Shown here: positions 19,198 to 27,777 of the stretch, in pieces | How positions within the stretch are numbered: position 1 is the first letter of the stretch | How the letters are laid out: the number at the start of each line of letters is the position of its first letter | Assembly (NCBI GenBank): GCA_902984215.1 | Contig: CADWAF010000707.1 | Coordinates: 1-28,291, forward strand | Origin: Willaertia magna | Taxonomy: Eukaryota; Heterolobosea; Eutetramitea; Acrasida; Naegleriidae | Direction: 5' to 3' | DNA: 28,291 bases | Program-made: the position numbers and the translations under genes | The notes under the pieces: generated by a model | Database searches by the model: none | What the model saw: the letters and a program-made list of their open reading frames with translations, nothing else | Told to the model about the DNA's origin: nothing

Positions 19198-20886
19198 TTA
19201 TTGTTCCCTATTTTCTTTATCTGTTGCAACAACAAGTGGTTTAAGAGTACCCATTCCAGTAAATTCACTTTCCTCCATAAAGTTTGCTTGGAATTTTAAT
19301 ACAGGTCTTGAATAATAGTAAATTACAATTGCTGCAATGACACATAATACAAAGTAAGCGATATAGATAAATGCTTCTTTTTTACGTAATTTAAAATTAC
19401 CAAATAAATAATAATGTTCATAATCTTTCTTTTGTTTAATTAAATAATTTTCATATAAATTATTATCATTTAAATTATTATTATTACTTAAATATTCAAA
19501 TTGTTTAACATATAATGTTGCCTCTTTAGTACTTGCTTGAATATGACTATAATAATTAACTTCTTTCTCTAAATCATTTGGTGATAAAATAATTGCATTC
19601 ATCTGTCCAGTTTCAACAGTTCCCTTAAAAGCAACATGTTCAAAATCAACATTAACTTCATCTCTTTGTGTAGTACATGAAAGGAAATGTGAATCATTAA
19701 GATCTTTATTAAAATAAAGAAATATTGGGTTTGAATCAGAATATAATTTTAATAAAGAAGGTTTTATAGTCATTTCATTGTTATTTTGTAAAGTGTTATT
19801 AAAATCATCATTTATAAATAATTGTATTCCATCTTTAGTTCTTGTTAAAGGTTCATCTTTAGTTTTTGAATTAATATTTATAAAATTATTTGAATATTTC
19901 CCAATTTGTAAATCTTGTATTAAAATATCAATTGGATCAATTGTTAAAATATTTATATTATTATTTTTAATAATTTTATTTATTTTAATATAATTATAAT
20001 CTAAAACTCCTGAAAAACTACCCCAATGATCAACCAAACTATAATGATGATTAATTCTTAAATTTTTAACATTTTCTAATTTATTTATAAATAAATGTCC
20101 ATAAATCATATGAATTATACAATTATAAATATTTAAAAGACCATTTCCACTAATATAGATAGAACCATATGTAGATTTTAAAAATAATTCACCTAAAACA
20201 TTTTGTAATTGATTTTTAAATATAATATTACCTATATCTGTTTCAATTTTTAAATGATGTATATTTTTAGGTATAAATATCTTTAAAGTTGTATATTTAG
20301 TTTTATTATCTAATTTATTCATTAAATATTTTGATGGAACAACATTTGTTTGTACACCAATCTTACTTCTAGTATATAATGAAGGTAATGGTGATTGATA
20401 AACATTAAATCTTATTTGATTAGTTAATTCTCTAAATAATAATTCAAATTTAAAATCTGAAAAGAATCCTTGTGGTGTTTGATTTAAATCATACCATGCT
20501 TGTTCATTACAATTATTTGTAAATATTTGAAATTTTACTTCTTCATTATTTAATTCTTGAATTATTTCAATATTCATATTTCTAGTATTTATTTCTAAAT
20601 TTGGATTGGGTGTCGAAAGTTTAATGATTTTTTCATAAACTTTAAAACTTTTAGGTGTTTCATATTCAAATATTGGATAAGTAAGTGTATGAATTGCTTT
20701 ATTATCAGTGGTATTATTAAGAAGTGAATTTTCTTCTTGTTTAATTAATTCGCTATTATTTTTATTAAATAAACAAGTAGAGAAATTAAATCTATTCCGA
20801 AGGCTATTCTTATTCTTCAATAAACAATTCTTTAGAAGATGTGAATGACTTGTAAGAATAGTTTTATGTGGACATATTTTTTTCAT
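19198..20886 (-). CDS. FAM185A/DUF4097-like beta-helix protein with C-terminal membrane anchor
   Basis: 562 residues. The first 45 have many Lys/Arg/Ser/Asn and no acidic residue (SLRNRFNFSTCLF), typical of a mitochondrial presequence. From ~180 to 330 short beta-strand repeats with Ile/Leu/Gly periodicity occur: LKIETDIGNIIFK, LFLKSTYGSIYISGNG and LRINHHYSLVDHWGSFSG. These look like the DUF4097 beta-helical 'adhesin' fold; in animals a mitochondrial protein, FAM185A, has it. A single hydrophobic helix (505-525, AFIYIAYFVLCVIAAIVIYYY) with a following 35-residue tail anchors it in a membrane. Molecular function unknown. Targeting could alternatively be secretory. Confidence 0.55.
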   Translation of the reverse strand: MKKICPHKTILTSHSHLLKNCLLKNKNSLRNRFNFSTCLFNKNNSELIKQEENSLLNNTTDNKAIHTLTYPIFEYETPKSFKVYEKIIKLSTPNPNLEINTRNMNIEIIQELNNEEVKFQIFTNNCNEQAWYDLNQTPQGFFSDFKFELLFRELTNQIRFNVYQSPLPSLYTRSKIGVQTNVVPSKYLMNKLDNKTKYTTLKIFIPKNIHHLKIETDIGNIIFKNQLQNVLGELFLKSTYGSIYISGNGLLNIYNCIIHMIYGHLFINKLENVKNLRINHHYSLVDHWGSFSGVLDYNYIKINKIIKNNNINILTIDPIDILIQDLQIGKYSNNFININSKTKDEPLTRTKDGIQLFINDDFNNTLQNNNEMTIKPSLLKLYSDSNPIFLYFNKDLNDSHFLSCTTQRDEVNVDFEHVAFKGTVETGQMNAIILSPNDLEKEVNYYSHIQASTKEATLYVKQFEYLSNNNNLNDNNLYENYLIKQKKDYEHYYLFGNFKLRKKEAFIYIAYFVLCVIAAIVIYYYSRPVLKFQANFMEESEFTGMGTLKPLVVATDKENREQ

Positions 20887-21088
20887 TTTTAGTAAAGTAT
20901 TGCTAATGTTTGCATTGATTGATTTTGTTGATATCTATTCATTAATGACGGAAAGCAAACAATGAGAGAAGAAGACAATAATAATAATTGATAGGAAGCA
21001 ATAGTATAATTTTAAAGTTTTTCTTATTTATTACAAAAAAGTTTCAAAAATGTTAATTAACTTAGAGGAAAGGTTTGTGTGAAAAAAT

Positions 21089-21421
21089 TTACTCTTGAGA
21101 AGCAACTCTCATGTATTCAATTAAATCTGCTCTTTCAGCTGGTTTCTTAAGACCTGCGAAGACCATCTTTGTACCTGGAATATATTTCTTTGGATCTAAT
21201 AAATAATCAAATAAACTTTGTTCATTCCATTCAACACCCTTTTCTTTATTAGCTGCGGAGTATGAGTAACCTTCTGCTAAACCTGATTTTCTACCCCAGA
21301 AACCATATAGATTTGGACCTACTTTGTGAGCACCACCTTTATTGATAGTATGGCATTGAGCACATCTAGCCTTGAAGATTTTTTCACCTTTGGTTGCGTT
21401 ACCCTTTGGAATTTCAGACAT
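21089..21421 (-). CDS. CYC1-type cytochrome c: Mitochondrial cytochrome c
   Basis: 110 residues, normal length. Haem attachment is CAQCH: C20, C23 and H24, with both thioether cysteines present. The axial Met is M86 in [12 protein letters not shown]. Conserved features are [13 protein letters not shown], the Trp65 equivalent of Trp59, and the C-terminal helix [10 protein letters not shown]. It carries electrons from complex III to IV in the intermembrane space. Euglenozoan cytochromes c have a single-Cys haem site, so the intact CXXCH argues against Euglenozoa and is consistent with Heterolobosea. Confidence 0.97.
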   Translation of the reverse strand: MSEIPKGNATKGEKIFKARCAQCHTINKGGAHKVGPNLYGFWGRKSGLAEGYSYSAANKEKGVEWNEQSLFDYLLDPKKYIPGTKMVFAGLKKPAERADLIEYMRVASQE

Positions 21422-21711
21422 TTTTGTTGTTAAATATTTTTTTGTTTTTGAAAAATTTGGAGAATTTTTTATTGAAATTTATTGTGTTTTGTTGTAACCA
21501 TTTTCGCTCAACCCAATCATTTTGAAATGTGGTTGGCCCAACTCATAAAATTCTCCATATTTAAGTCCAATAGAAAACTCCTTTGACTAAAGTTGATTCG
21601 TTGACTTACAGTTTGGTAGGTGAGGGGAACAAAAAATCCACTTTACTTTTTTAAAAATTTGGACTGTTGTAAACATTTAAGGTTTTATTAAAATCTTTTT
21701 ATTTAAGGAAT

Positions 21712-22554
21712 TTATTCTCTGCCTTCTGGTGGTGTTATTGTTTGTGATTTTTTAAATTTTGTTATGAATGATAGTAATCTAGCTTTTGAACCAGCATCTG
21801 TCTCTGCAGGTAGTTTTGGAAGGAAATGTACTTCAAGGAAATCAATAACCTTTGCAAATTGTTTACCATACGTTTTAAATAATTTAAATCCTGCAATTTC
21901 TAAGAAACAATCTAGCATTTCAGCTGTATATATCATAGGGTGCATATTTAGTATAGTGGCTAGCCAAATCCAACCAAATGAAATACCATGTGAATGATTA
22001 TTGACATCTGACTGTATAATTGAGGCATATAAAATTAAAATTGATTTCATACGTTTTAAATATTCTCCTTTATCTTCAAAGGTATTGGTATCTTCATCAA
22101 ATTTGAAACCCAAAGCTTTTTTATATTCTGCTGAACTTTGTTTTTGTTTGTCCCACTGAACATATTGAGGTATTGCATAAGGACATCTTTTATAAATTAA
22201 ACCTAATACAGCATCTTGTAATTCAGGTAAGATAAGCATCAATTCACTTGTGATTTTGGCATAAGGGAACAATTTCTTTGTGTCACTACTTTGTACTTCT
22301 GCTTGTGATATTACCCCATCTGCGTATACAAATAAGGCATAGTTAAATAGTTCTTTAGCCATTGGTGCTTGTAAAGTTTTAAAATGTTCAAATATTTTAT
22401 AAAATTCATTCTTTAATCTACGTATTACATCTGCAGCTGCTGCAACTTGATTTAATAATTTATTTATTGGTTTTCTGACATCTGACGCTGCTAATTTTCT
22501 AAAATTACTATCATTTTGTTTTAATGTTTCAAAACTAGCCATTATCTTATCCAT
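21712..22554 (-). CDS. GLE1: GLE1 mRNA-export factor, C-terminal domain protein; true 5' end uncertain
   Basis: 280 residues from the first ATG (22552-22554). The reading frame stays open to 22692, adding 46 plausible residues (KISIPTKGTSASTYIRAY) with no ATG. GLE1 domain: LNQVAAAADVIRRL, then FVYADGVISQAEVQ, PELQDAVLGLIYKRCPYAIP, and GWIWLATILN. The end is LEIAGFKLFKTYGKQFAKVI and HFLPKLP. Gle1 with inositol hexakisphosphate activates the DEAD-box ATPase Dbp5 at the nuclear pore to release mRNA. Family members usually have a long N-terminal coiled coil; here nearly only the catalytic-activator domain exists. The gene overlaps head-to-head with the Pmp3-like gene if the extension is used. Confidence 0.85.
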   Translation of the reverse strand: MDKIMASFETLKQNDSNFRKLAASDVRKPINKLLNQVAAAADVIRRLKNEFYKIFEHFKTLQAPMAKELFNYALFVYADGVISQAEVQSSDTKKLFPYAKITSELMLILPELQDAVLGLIYKRCPYAIPQYVQWDKQKQSSAEYKKALGFKFDEDTNTFEDKGEYLKRMKSILILYASIIQSDVNNHSHGISFGWIWLATILNMHPMIYTAEMLDCFLEIAGFKLFKTYGKQFAKVIDFLEVHFLPKLPAETDAGSKARLLSFITKFKKSQTITPPEGRE

Positions 22555-22684
22555 TTCTTGAATACGTAAATAAGCACGAATATAAGTAGATGCTGAAGTT
22601 CCTTTGGTGGGTATAGATATCTTAATCTTATCTTTATTAGAAGTTGTTGATTCTTTAATTGGTTTTTGTTGTTGTTTAAAATAA

Positions 22685-22969
22685 ATGCCCAACGTATCTC
22701 ACTATAAAAATTGGCACGCTTATTTAATCATTTTTTTATTATTTATTTTTCCACCAATTGCAATATTAGCAATGATTTTATATCCAATGCCAAAAGAATT
22801 AAAAAATAATTTTATTAGAATGTCAGGTGAATGTTATCCAACACAAAAATGTAATTATTTAATTACTTTTTGTTTAAATTGTTTATTAACTTGTTTATGT
22901 TGTTTTCCTGGATTGATACATGGATTTTTTGTTTTATTTGCTTGGTTAATTGTTGTTGATGGAAAATAA
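22685..22969 (+). CDS. Pmp3/UPF0057-like small membrane protein
   Basis: 94 residues, two hydrophobic helices. The first, AYLIIFLLFIFPPIAILAM, carries the family's 'flPP' motif. The second, NCLLTCLCCFPGLIHGFF, carries the 'lLT..g.iPGiIHa' signature. The loop between is longer than in yeast Pmp3 (~52 residues) and rich in Cys and Lys. Pmp3/RCI2 proteins affect plasma-membrane potential and salt tolerance. Start ATG 22685 lies within the open upstream frame of GLE1 on the other strand. Confidence 0.8.
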   Translation: MPNVSHYKNWHAYLIIFLLFIFPPIAILAMILYPMPKELKNNFIRMSGECYPTQKCNYLITFCLNCLLTCLCCFPGLIHGFFVLFAWLIVVDGK

Positions 22970-23000
22970 TTATTTATTTTTTAATTATTTTTTAAATTAT

Positions 23001-23040
23001 GTTTTTTATTAAAATGTTATTTTTTTTATTAAAATGTTAT
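23001..23040. repeat. 20-bp AT-rich tandem duplication
   Basis: Two adjacent 20-base units (23001-23020 and 23021-23040) share 19 of 20 bases, each reading TTTTTTATTAAAATGTTAT after the first base; a third degenerate copy follows to about 23060. It lies in the 3' flank of the Pmp3-like gene. It is probably replication slippage. Confidence 0.7.
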
Positions 23041-23098
23041 TTTTATTAAAGTTTTATTGAAATGGTGATAATATTTTTTTTGTAATGTCATTTCATTG

Positions 23099-23180
23099 TG
23101 GCGCCAATTTTTACAGTTTCTTTTCAATAAAAAAAAAAAAGAAATCTACAAAAAAAAAATTGGCGCGAAAAAAGAAACTG
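23099..23180. promoter_or_regulatory. E2F-like sites in a rearranged inverted repeat upstream of CIMIP2-like gene
   Basis: GGCGCCAATTTTT occurs at 23100-23112 and its inverted counterpart AAAAATTGGCGC at 23155-23166. CAGTTTCTTTT at 23114-23124 is inverted at 23170-23180. On the minus strand 23160-23170 reads TTTCGCGCCAA, the textbook E2F/DP consensus. It lies 33-114 bases before the ATG at 23213. The binding role is inferred. Confidence 0.45.
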
Positions 23181-23212
23181 GCCAGTTTAAACTACAAAAC
23201 AAACAAAAAAAA

Positions 23213-24598
23213 ATGTTACCACACATTTATCAAGGACATATTCCCACTTATCAACAAGAAATTGTAAAGACAAAATTAGATGACTATTCCAATCATCAAT
23301 TAAATTATATTTTAAAACATGAAGAAAATTTTAAAAAAAAACTAAATAATAATACTTCCTTAAATAATAGTAAAATATCTATAAATGGAAATTTACAACA
23401 AACAATATTACCAAATAAAAATAAATTTATTAATAAAAATATAAATGATTCAACTAATGGTGATTTTAAAATTATTTCTTCAAATTATTTTCCAAAACAA
23501 GTAACTACTCAAAATGTAGAAGAAAATAAAAGATTAAAAATTAAAAAAGAATTAAATGAATTAGAAAATAAAAGAAATGAAATTACTAAAGAAAGAAATT
23601 ATTTACAATCTTCTATAAATTTGGAAATTTACAATAATAATAATTTACAAAAAAATAATACTTTACAACAAAATGAAAAGGTTTTTAATAGAGTGAAAAG
23701 TCAAATTGTAAATGATTTTAAAGTTTCTAAAAATGTATATAATATACCTTCTAAAAATAATAATACTATAAATAGTAATCATTTAAATAAATCTCAAGAT
23801 TTTCCAAAAAGTTCTTATCAAATTGATTACAATTATTGTAACAATAAAAATTTAAGAAATAGTTTTACAACAGCAATTAATCATAATTCCAATAAACAAG
23901 AAAATATTTGTTCAACTACTTTAGATATTGAGGGAATAAATAATAATGAAAGAATGATGATTGGAGTAATTGGTTATTCAGGACATGTACCAATAATGTC
24001 TAATAATAATAATTTAACAAGGAATATTAAGAGTGCAATCATAAGACCAGGTACTTGTCCAACAACAACAACAATTACTAATAATAATAATGGAAGTATT
24101 AATAAAAGAAGTAATAGTGCATTTGTTAAGCAACAACGAAAGGTAGATGATAATAATAACAATACATTATATAAGAATGATGGTTCTATAAAATTTAATA
24201 GATGTAATACCTTTTATACTCAATCTCATTTAGATGAAAATCATCATGTTCCAGGTTATCAAGGATTTAATCCTCAATCATTTAAATATGATACTTTTAG
24301 TAGAAATAATAATAACAATACAACAACTGCAAGTGTAAATAATAAGAACAGTTTAGATGTACAACAGGAAAGGTATGCTAAATGTAATCAAATTGCAGGG
24401 AATGTAACGAAAGAGAAGTATATGGTGGGATGGGAGAAGAAGGCTGATGGTTTATTAGATAGTATTTATAGGGGAAAAGATAAATCCCATTATAAACAAT
24501 CTACAATGGTAAATGATTTCTTTACGAATAATGCAGGTGATTTTATGGAAAGTGATAATGGTAAGGTTGGTGCAGCATTGTTCTTTGCTAGAAGATGA
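23213..24598 (+). CDS. FAM166/CIMIP2-like protein, putative ciliary microtubule inner protein
   Basis: 461 residues from ATG 23213; the frame is open upstream but without ATG. Three spaced motifs of the G-[YH]-x-G-[HF]-x-P type occur: YQGHIPTY (6-13), GYSGHVPIM (254-262) and PGYQGFNPQ (347-355). Motifs of this kind define FAM166/CIMIP2 (DUF2475) proteins, which line doublet microtubules in cilia and sperm flagella. A coiled coil lies at ~101-133, and Asn runs fill much of the rest. The C-terminus (GWEKKADGLLDSIYRGK onward) is more conserved-looking. An amoeboflagellate would need it only in the flagellate stage. Confidence in the family is moderate because the rest of the protein is low complexity. 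Confidence 0.6.
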   Translation: MLPHIYQGHIPTYQQEIVKTKLDDYSNHQLNYILKHEENFKKKLNNNTSLNNSKISINGNLQQTILPNKNKFINKNINDSTNGDFKIISSNYFPKQVTTQNVEENKRLKIKKELNELENKRNEITKERNYLQSSINLEIYNNNNLQKNNTLQQNEKVFNRVKSQIVNDFKVSKNVYNIPSKNNNTINSNHLNKSQDFPKSSYQIDYNYCNNKNLRNSFTTAINHNSNKQENICSTTLDIEGINNNERMMIGVIGYSGHVPIMSNNNNLTRNIKSAIIRPGTCPTTTTITNNNNGSINKRSNSAFVKQQRKVDDNNNNTLYKNDGSIKFNRCNTFYTQSHLDENHHVPGYQGFNPQSFKYDTFSRNNNNNTTTASVNNKNSLDVQQERYAKCNQIAGNVTKEKYMVGWEKKADGLLDSIYRGKDKSHYKQSTMVNDFFTNNAGDFMESDNGKVGAALFFARR

Positions 24599-24710
24599 TT
24601 TTCATTAGGAAAACAATGTATTAGATGAGAATAAAGTAAAAAATAAATTTGTTTTTAAAATTTGTTTTATAGTTTAAAATAATACAAAAATATAGGTTGT
24701 ATTAAAGGAT

Positions 24711-25124
24711 TTATTCTTCATCTTCTTCTTCTTCCTTTTGTTTCTTTTCTTTCTTGGATTTCTTGGTAGATTTTTTAGTGGTTTCTTCTTTAACTTCTTC
24801 TTGTTGTTCCTTCTTAACGACGTAAATCATCATTTTATGATGTTTAACAACAGGCTTTATTAAATCCTTTTCTTCTAAGTATCTTAAACCTTGTTTTGCA
24901 ACGCTACCAGTAACACCAATTGCTTCAGAAACTCTTGCAATAGTTATTAACTTCATCTTTGGGACTTCTTTAACTAATGCATTGAAAGCTTTGGTATCGA
25001 ATAAGACTTTATTGTTTAACTTTTCCTTTACTCTTGATTTAGACCACTTCTTCTTTGATTTCTTTGATTCTGTTGCGGTTCTTGCTGCAGCCTTTTGTGC
25101 TTGGATTTCCTTACTCTTACCCAT
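24711..25124 (-). CDS. RPS25: 40S ribosomal protein eS25
   Basis: 137 residues. The core is KKWSKSRVKEKLNNKVLFD (25-43), EVPKMKLITIARVSEAIGV, then LEEKDLIKPVVKHHKMMIY: a winged-helix eS25 at the head of the 40S subunit. The N-terminus is basic, as usual. The C-terminus has an extra ~30-residue Lys/Glu tail (KEETTKKSTKKSKKEKKQ...), absent in human eS25. Start ATG 25122-25124. Confidence 0.97.
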   Translation of the reverse strand: MGKSKEIQAQKAAARTATESKKSKKKWSKSRVKEKLNNKVLFDTKAFNALVKEVPKMKLITIARVSEAIGVTGSVAKQGLRYLEEKDLIKPVVKHHKMMIYVVKKEQQEEVKEETTKKSTKKSKKEKKQKEEEEDEE

Positions 25125-25472
25125 TTTATGACGTCTTTATTTTTTTCAAAAAAAACATTTTTGCATTTTTACATTCAAAAAAACTTTATGGTCAACACAA
25201 TACAAATTCTTTACAATAAATCTTAAAAATGCCCTTGCACGCCCACAATTCCTCTACATTCGGAATGCCTTGCTTTGGCTAATAGAAAGATCAAGAAGAA
25301 GAAGATGATAGAGGTCTATTTAACATACAAAAAACAATAAATTTAATAATAAACAATTATTACCTAATACTACAATCATACTCCATAACTCTTCATAACT
25401 ATCGTAAAATAAATACCAATTATAAATCTAAATAAATATAAAAAAACAAAAAAAATTCATTTAAAAAACCAT
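25125..25472. other. Intergenic region between eS25 and adenylate kinase
   Basis: 348 bases. Both flanking genes are on the minus strand, so this is the eS25 promoter side and the adenylate kinase 3' side. CCTTGCAC occurs at 25233-25240 (GTGCAAGG towards eS25), the same octamer as in the kinase promoter. A-rich tract at 25440-25460. No RNA gene is seen. Confidence 0.5.
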
Positions 25473-26738
25473 TCAAGCCTTTTCCTCAGTATTGCTGCTA
25501 CCACTACCACTAGATGCTACATTAGTTGTATTATTAATTTTAGGTAAAAATCCCTTTTCCAATAAAACACGATGAACTTTCTGTTTTACCTTTTCAATAT
25601 TTTGTTCAATAGAAGGAATATCAATTACTTCAAATCCATTATCAGATAATACTTCTAATGTAGGTAATGTAGATGATTTATATGTATTCATTCTATTAAT
25701 AATTGCTTCATCATTTAAATCATCTTTTCTTTTCTCTAATGGTTCTTTACTAATATCATCTAATAATAACAATTCATCTAATTTATTATTAACATCTTCT
25801 TCTTCTTTTATTGTTGTATTATTCTCTCTATTCATTAAAGATAAAGGTTTTCTAAATTCTAAATGATAAGTTCTACCACTTTTATTATGAATTAATCTAC
25901 CTTTTAATCTTTCTTTTATACATTCTTTATCTGTTAATAAATGAATAATTATTGTATTTGTTTTTGAAAAGTGAATATCTCCAATTAAATTATTATTTCC
26001 ATTTTCAGTATTATTATTATTACCATTTGTGGTATTACTATTATTAGATAATAAAAACCATTGTAAAAAATATTTTGCTTGAATGACATTACGTGGAAAT
26101 CCTTCAATTATAAAATTTGGATTTAAATGTTCATTTAAATTTTCTTTTTCATCCATATTTCCATTTTTAGAAGAATATAATTCAAAATAAGATTGATAAA
26201 TTTTATTCATTTTCTTTAATAAAAATTTTGCAGTTTCTTCTTCAGGAGCTAATTTTCCATCATTTAATAATTTTTTTAAATTTTCATTCTTTTCAGATTC
26301 TTCTCTTAAAATATCACCTGCTGAGATAATATGATAATTTATTTGTGATTTAATTTGTTGATTTTCTGTAATTAATCTTGATTGTGTACCTTTACCTGCA
26401 CCTGGTGGACCTAATAAGATAATTAATTTGGGAGTATTAAATTGTTTTAATCCACGTTTTAAAAATCTATTTTCATCTTGTTCAATTGTTTGTTGAGTTT
26501 CAGTTGTTGTTGTTGTTTCTACGTTTTTTGAGTAATCTTGTTGTTGTTGTTGTGAAAGGAAGAGAGAATGATGGAAAGATGATTGATTAGTGGATAGATT
26601 AAATGATTTAATTAAAAAGAATTGTTTATTAAGATTATTAAAAAGAGGTGTTAAAGTGGTAGTTGTTGTTGTTTTAGTTGATCCAAATAATAATAATTGT
26701 TTTTGATTAAATAAAGATAAAGTTGATAATCTTTTCAT
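25473..26738 (-). CDS. Mitochondrial-type adenylate kinase with LID insertion
   Basis: 421 residues, about twice the usual length. Residues 1-~60 are Ser/Thr/Leu/Lys-rich and acid-free, a presequence. Kinase core: P-loop ILLGPPGAGKGTQS (107-120), NMP-binding ISAGDILREE (138-147), EGFPRN (212-217), and LID region RLKGRLIHNKSGRTYHLEF (277-295). After that, about 25 residues (KPLSLMN to LLLLDD, ~298-328) enlarge the LID before KEPLEKRKDDLNDEAIINRM (331-350). Catalytic Arg positions 277, 281, 289 and 337 are kept. It interconverts ATP + AMP and 2 ADP, or GTP + AMP if AK3-like. A further Asn-rich loop lies at 231-250. Whether ATP or GTP is the phosphate donor cannot be told from here. Confidence 0.9.
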   Translation of the reverse strand: MKRLSTLSLFNQKQLLLFGSTKTTTTTTLTPLFNNLNKQFFLIKSFNLSTNQSSFHHSLFLSQQQQQDYSKNVETTTTTETQQTIEQDENRFLKRGLKQFNTPKLIILLGPPGAGKGTQSRLITENQQIKSQINYHIISAGDILREESEKNENLKKLLNDGKLAPEEETAKFLLKKMNKIYQSYFELYSSKNGNMDEKENLNEHLNPNFIIEGFPRNVIQAKYFLQWFLLSNNSNTTNGNNNNTENGNNNLIGDIHFSKTNTIIIHLLTDKECIKERLKGRLIHNKSGRTYHLEFRKPLSLMNRENNTTIKEEEDVNNKLDELLLLDDISKEPLEKRKDDLNDEAIINRMNTYKSSTLPTLEVLSDNGFEVIDIPSIEQNIEKVKQKVHRVLLEKGFLPKINNTTNVASSGSGSSNTEEKA

Positions 26739-26961
26739 TTTTTTTTAAAAATTTTATCCAAATCCATCCTTCCGATTAAAACCCAATAAAAGATCAACCA
26801 ACAAAACTACAATAATCATCATACAAAAACATCAACAAGCCTTTGTTGCGAATATCAACAAATAGAATACAACAAATAAGAATACAAACGATTAGAGAGA
26901 GAAAACAAAGAATACAAAAATTCAGTTGAAAATCAATTTTTATTAAATACAAAAAAATAAT

Positions 26962-27471
26962 TTACTCGTCTGGAATTTCATGTTCTAATGTACCATTTGC
27001 AATTTGTTCTTGAAGAGTTTTTGGTGATTCTCCAGCAACAGTACAACCAACAGAGAAACAAGTACCTAAAATTTCTTTAACACTTCCTCTAAGAGTTTTA
27101 GATTGAGATTTGTTAATTTTTCTTAAAGTTCTTGCAATTTCAATAATTTCATCTAATGAAATGTTACCATTATGTTTAATATTCTTTTGCTTCTTTCTAT
27201 CTCTTGGTGGTTCCTTTAATGCTTTAATAACTAAAGTAGATGCTGATGGAACTACTTCAATTTCTGCTTGTCTGTTTTGAATGGTTAATTTAACGGTAAC
27301 TTTTAAACCCTTTAAGTCCTTGGTAACTTTTGCAATATCATCACCAATCTTTTTTGCAGATAAACCTAATGGACCGACTTTAGGAGCTAATGTTGCAGAA
27401 GCACCTGCTTCACCTCCTAAACATCTTAAATATAAAATTTTAACTTCAGTTGGGTCAACTTTTGGTGGCAT
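26962..27471 (-). CDS. RPL12: 60S ribosomal protein uL11 (L12)
   Basis: 169 residues, normal length. Starts [20 protein letters not shown]; conserved [33 protein letters not shown] and [20 protein letters not shown], then [15 protein letters not shown]. It forms the base of the P-stalk where elongation factor GTPases dock. It is the eukaryotic cytosolic type rather than organellar. Start ATG 27469-27471. Confidence 0.98.
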   Translation of the reverse strand: MPPKVDPTEVKILYLRCLGGEAGASATLAPKVGPLGLSAKKIGDDIAKVTKDLKGLKVTVKLTIQNRQAEIEVVPSASTLVIKALKEPPRDRKKQKNIKHNGNISLDEIIEIARTLRKINKSQSKTLRGSVKEILGTCFSVGCTVAGESPKTLQEQIANGTLEHEIPDE

Positions 27472-27777
27472 TTTAGTTTTGGCTTTGTTCTTATTTTTTT
27501 CAACAAAAAATTTTTCAAAATTGACTCAAAATTTACAATGACATTCTTCGAAGCGCATTTTTTGTATTGAAGACTTTCTTTTCAGGCTTTGTTGCTTCTG
27601 TTCATTTGTTTGTATTTCAAAAAGAACAAGATGAAAAACAATGCACTAGATATAAAATTAGAGAATAGAAAGAATAGAAATAATTATACAATTAACGCAT
27701 TAACACTGTTATTATAATAATTATAACAAAATTTTTATTTTCTTAATTATTTACATATATACAAAAAAATAACTTTT
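27472..27777. other. Intergenic region between uL11 and last gene
   Basis: 306 bases. It holds the uL11 promoter on the minus strand and the 3' end of the next minus-strand gene. AT-rich, with TTCGAAGCGC at 27547-27556. Nothing else recognised. Confidence 0.5.

Noticed and set aside
23921..24170. AAT/AAC trinucleotide runs as a microsatellite locus
   Set aside because: They encode Asn runs in an open reading frame and match a general trait of the proteins here.
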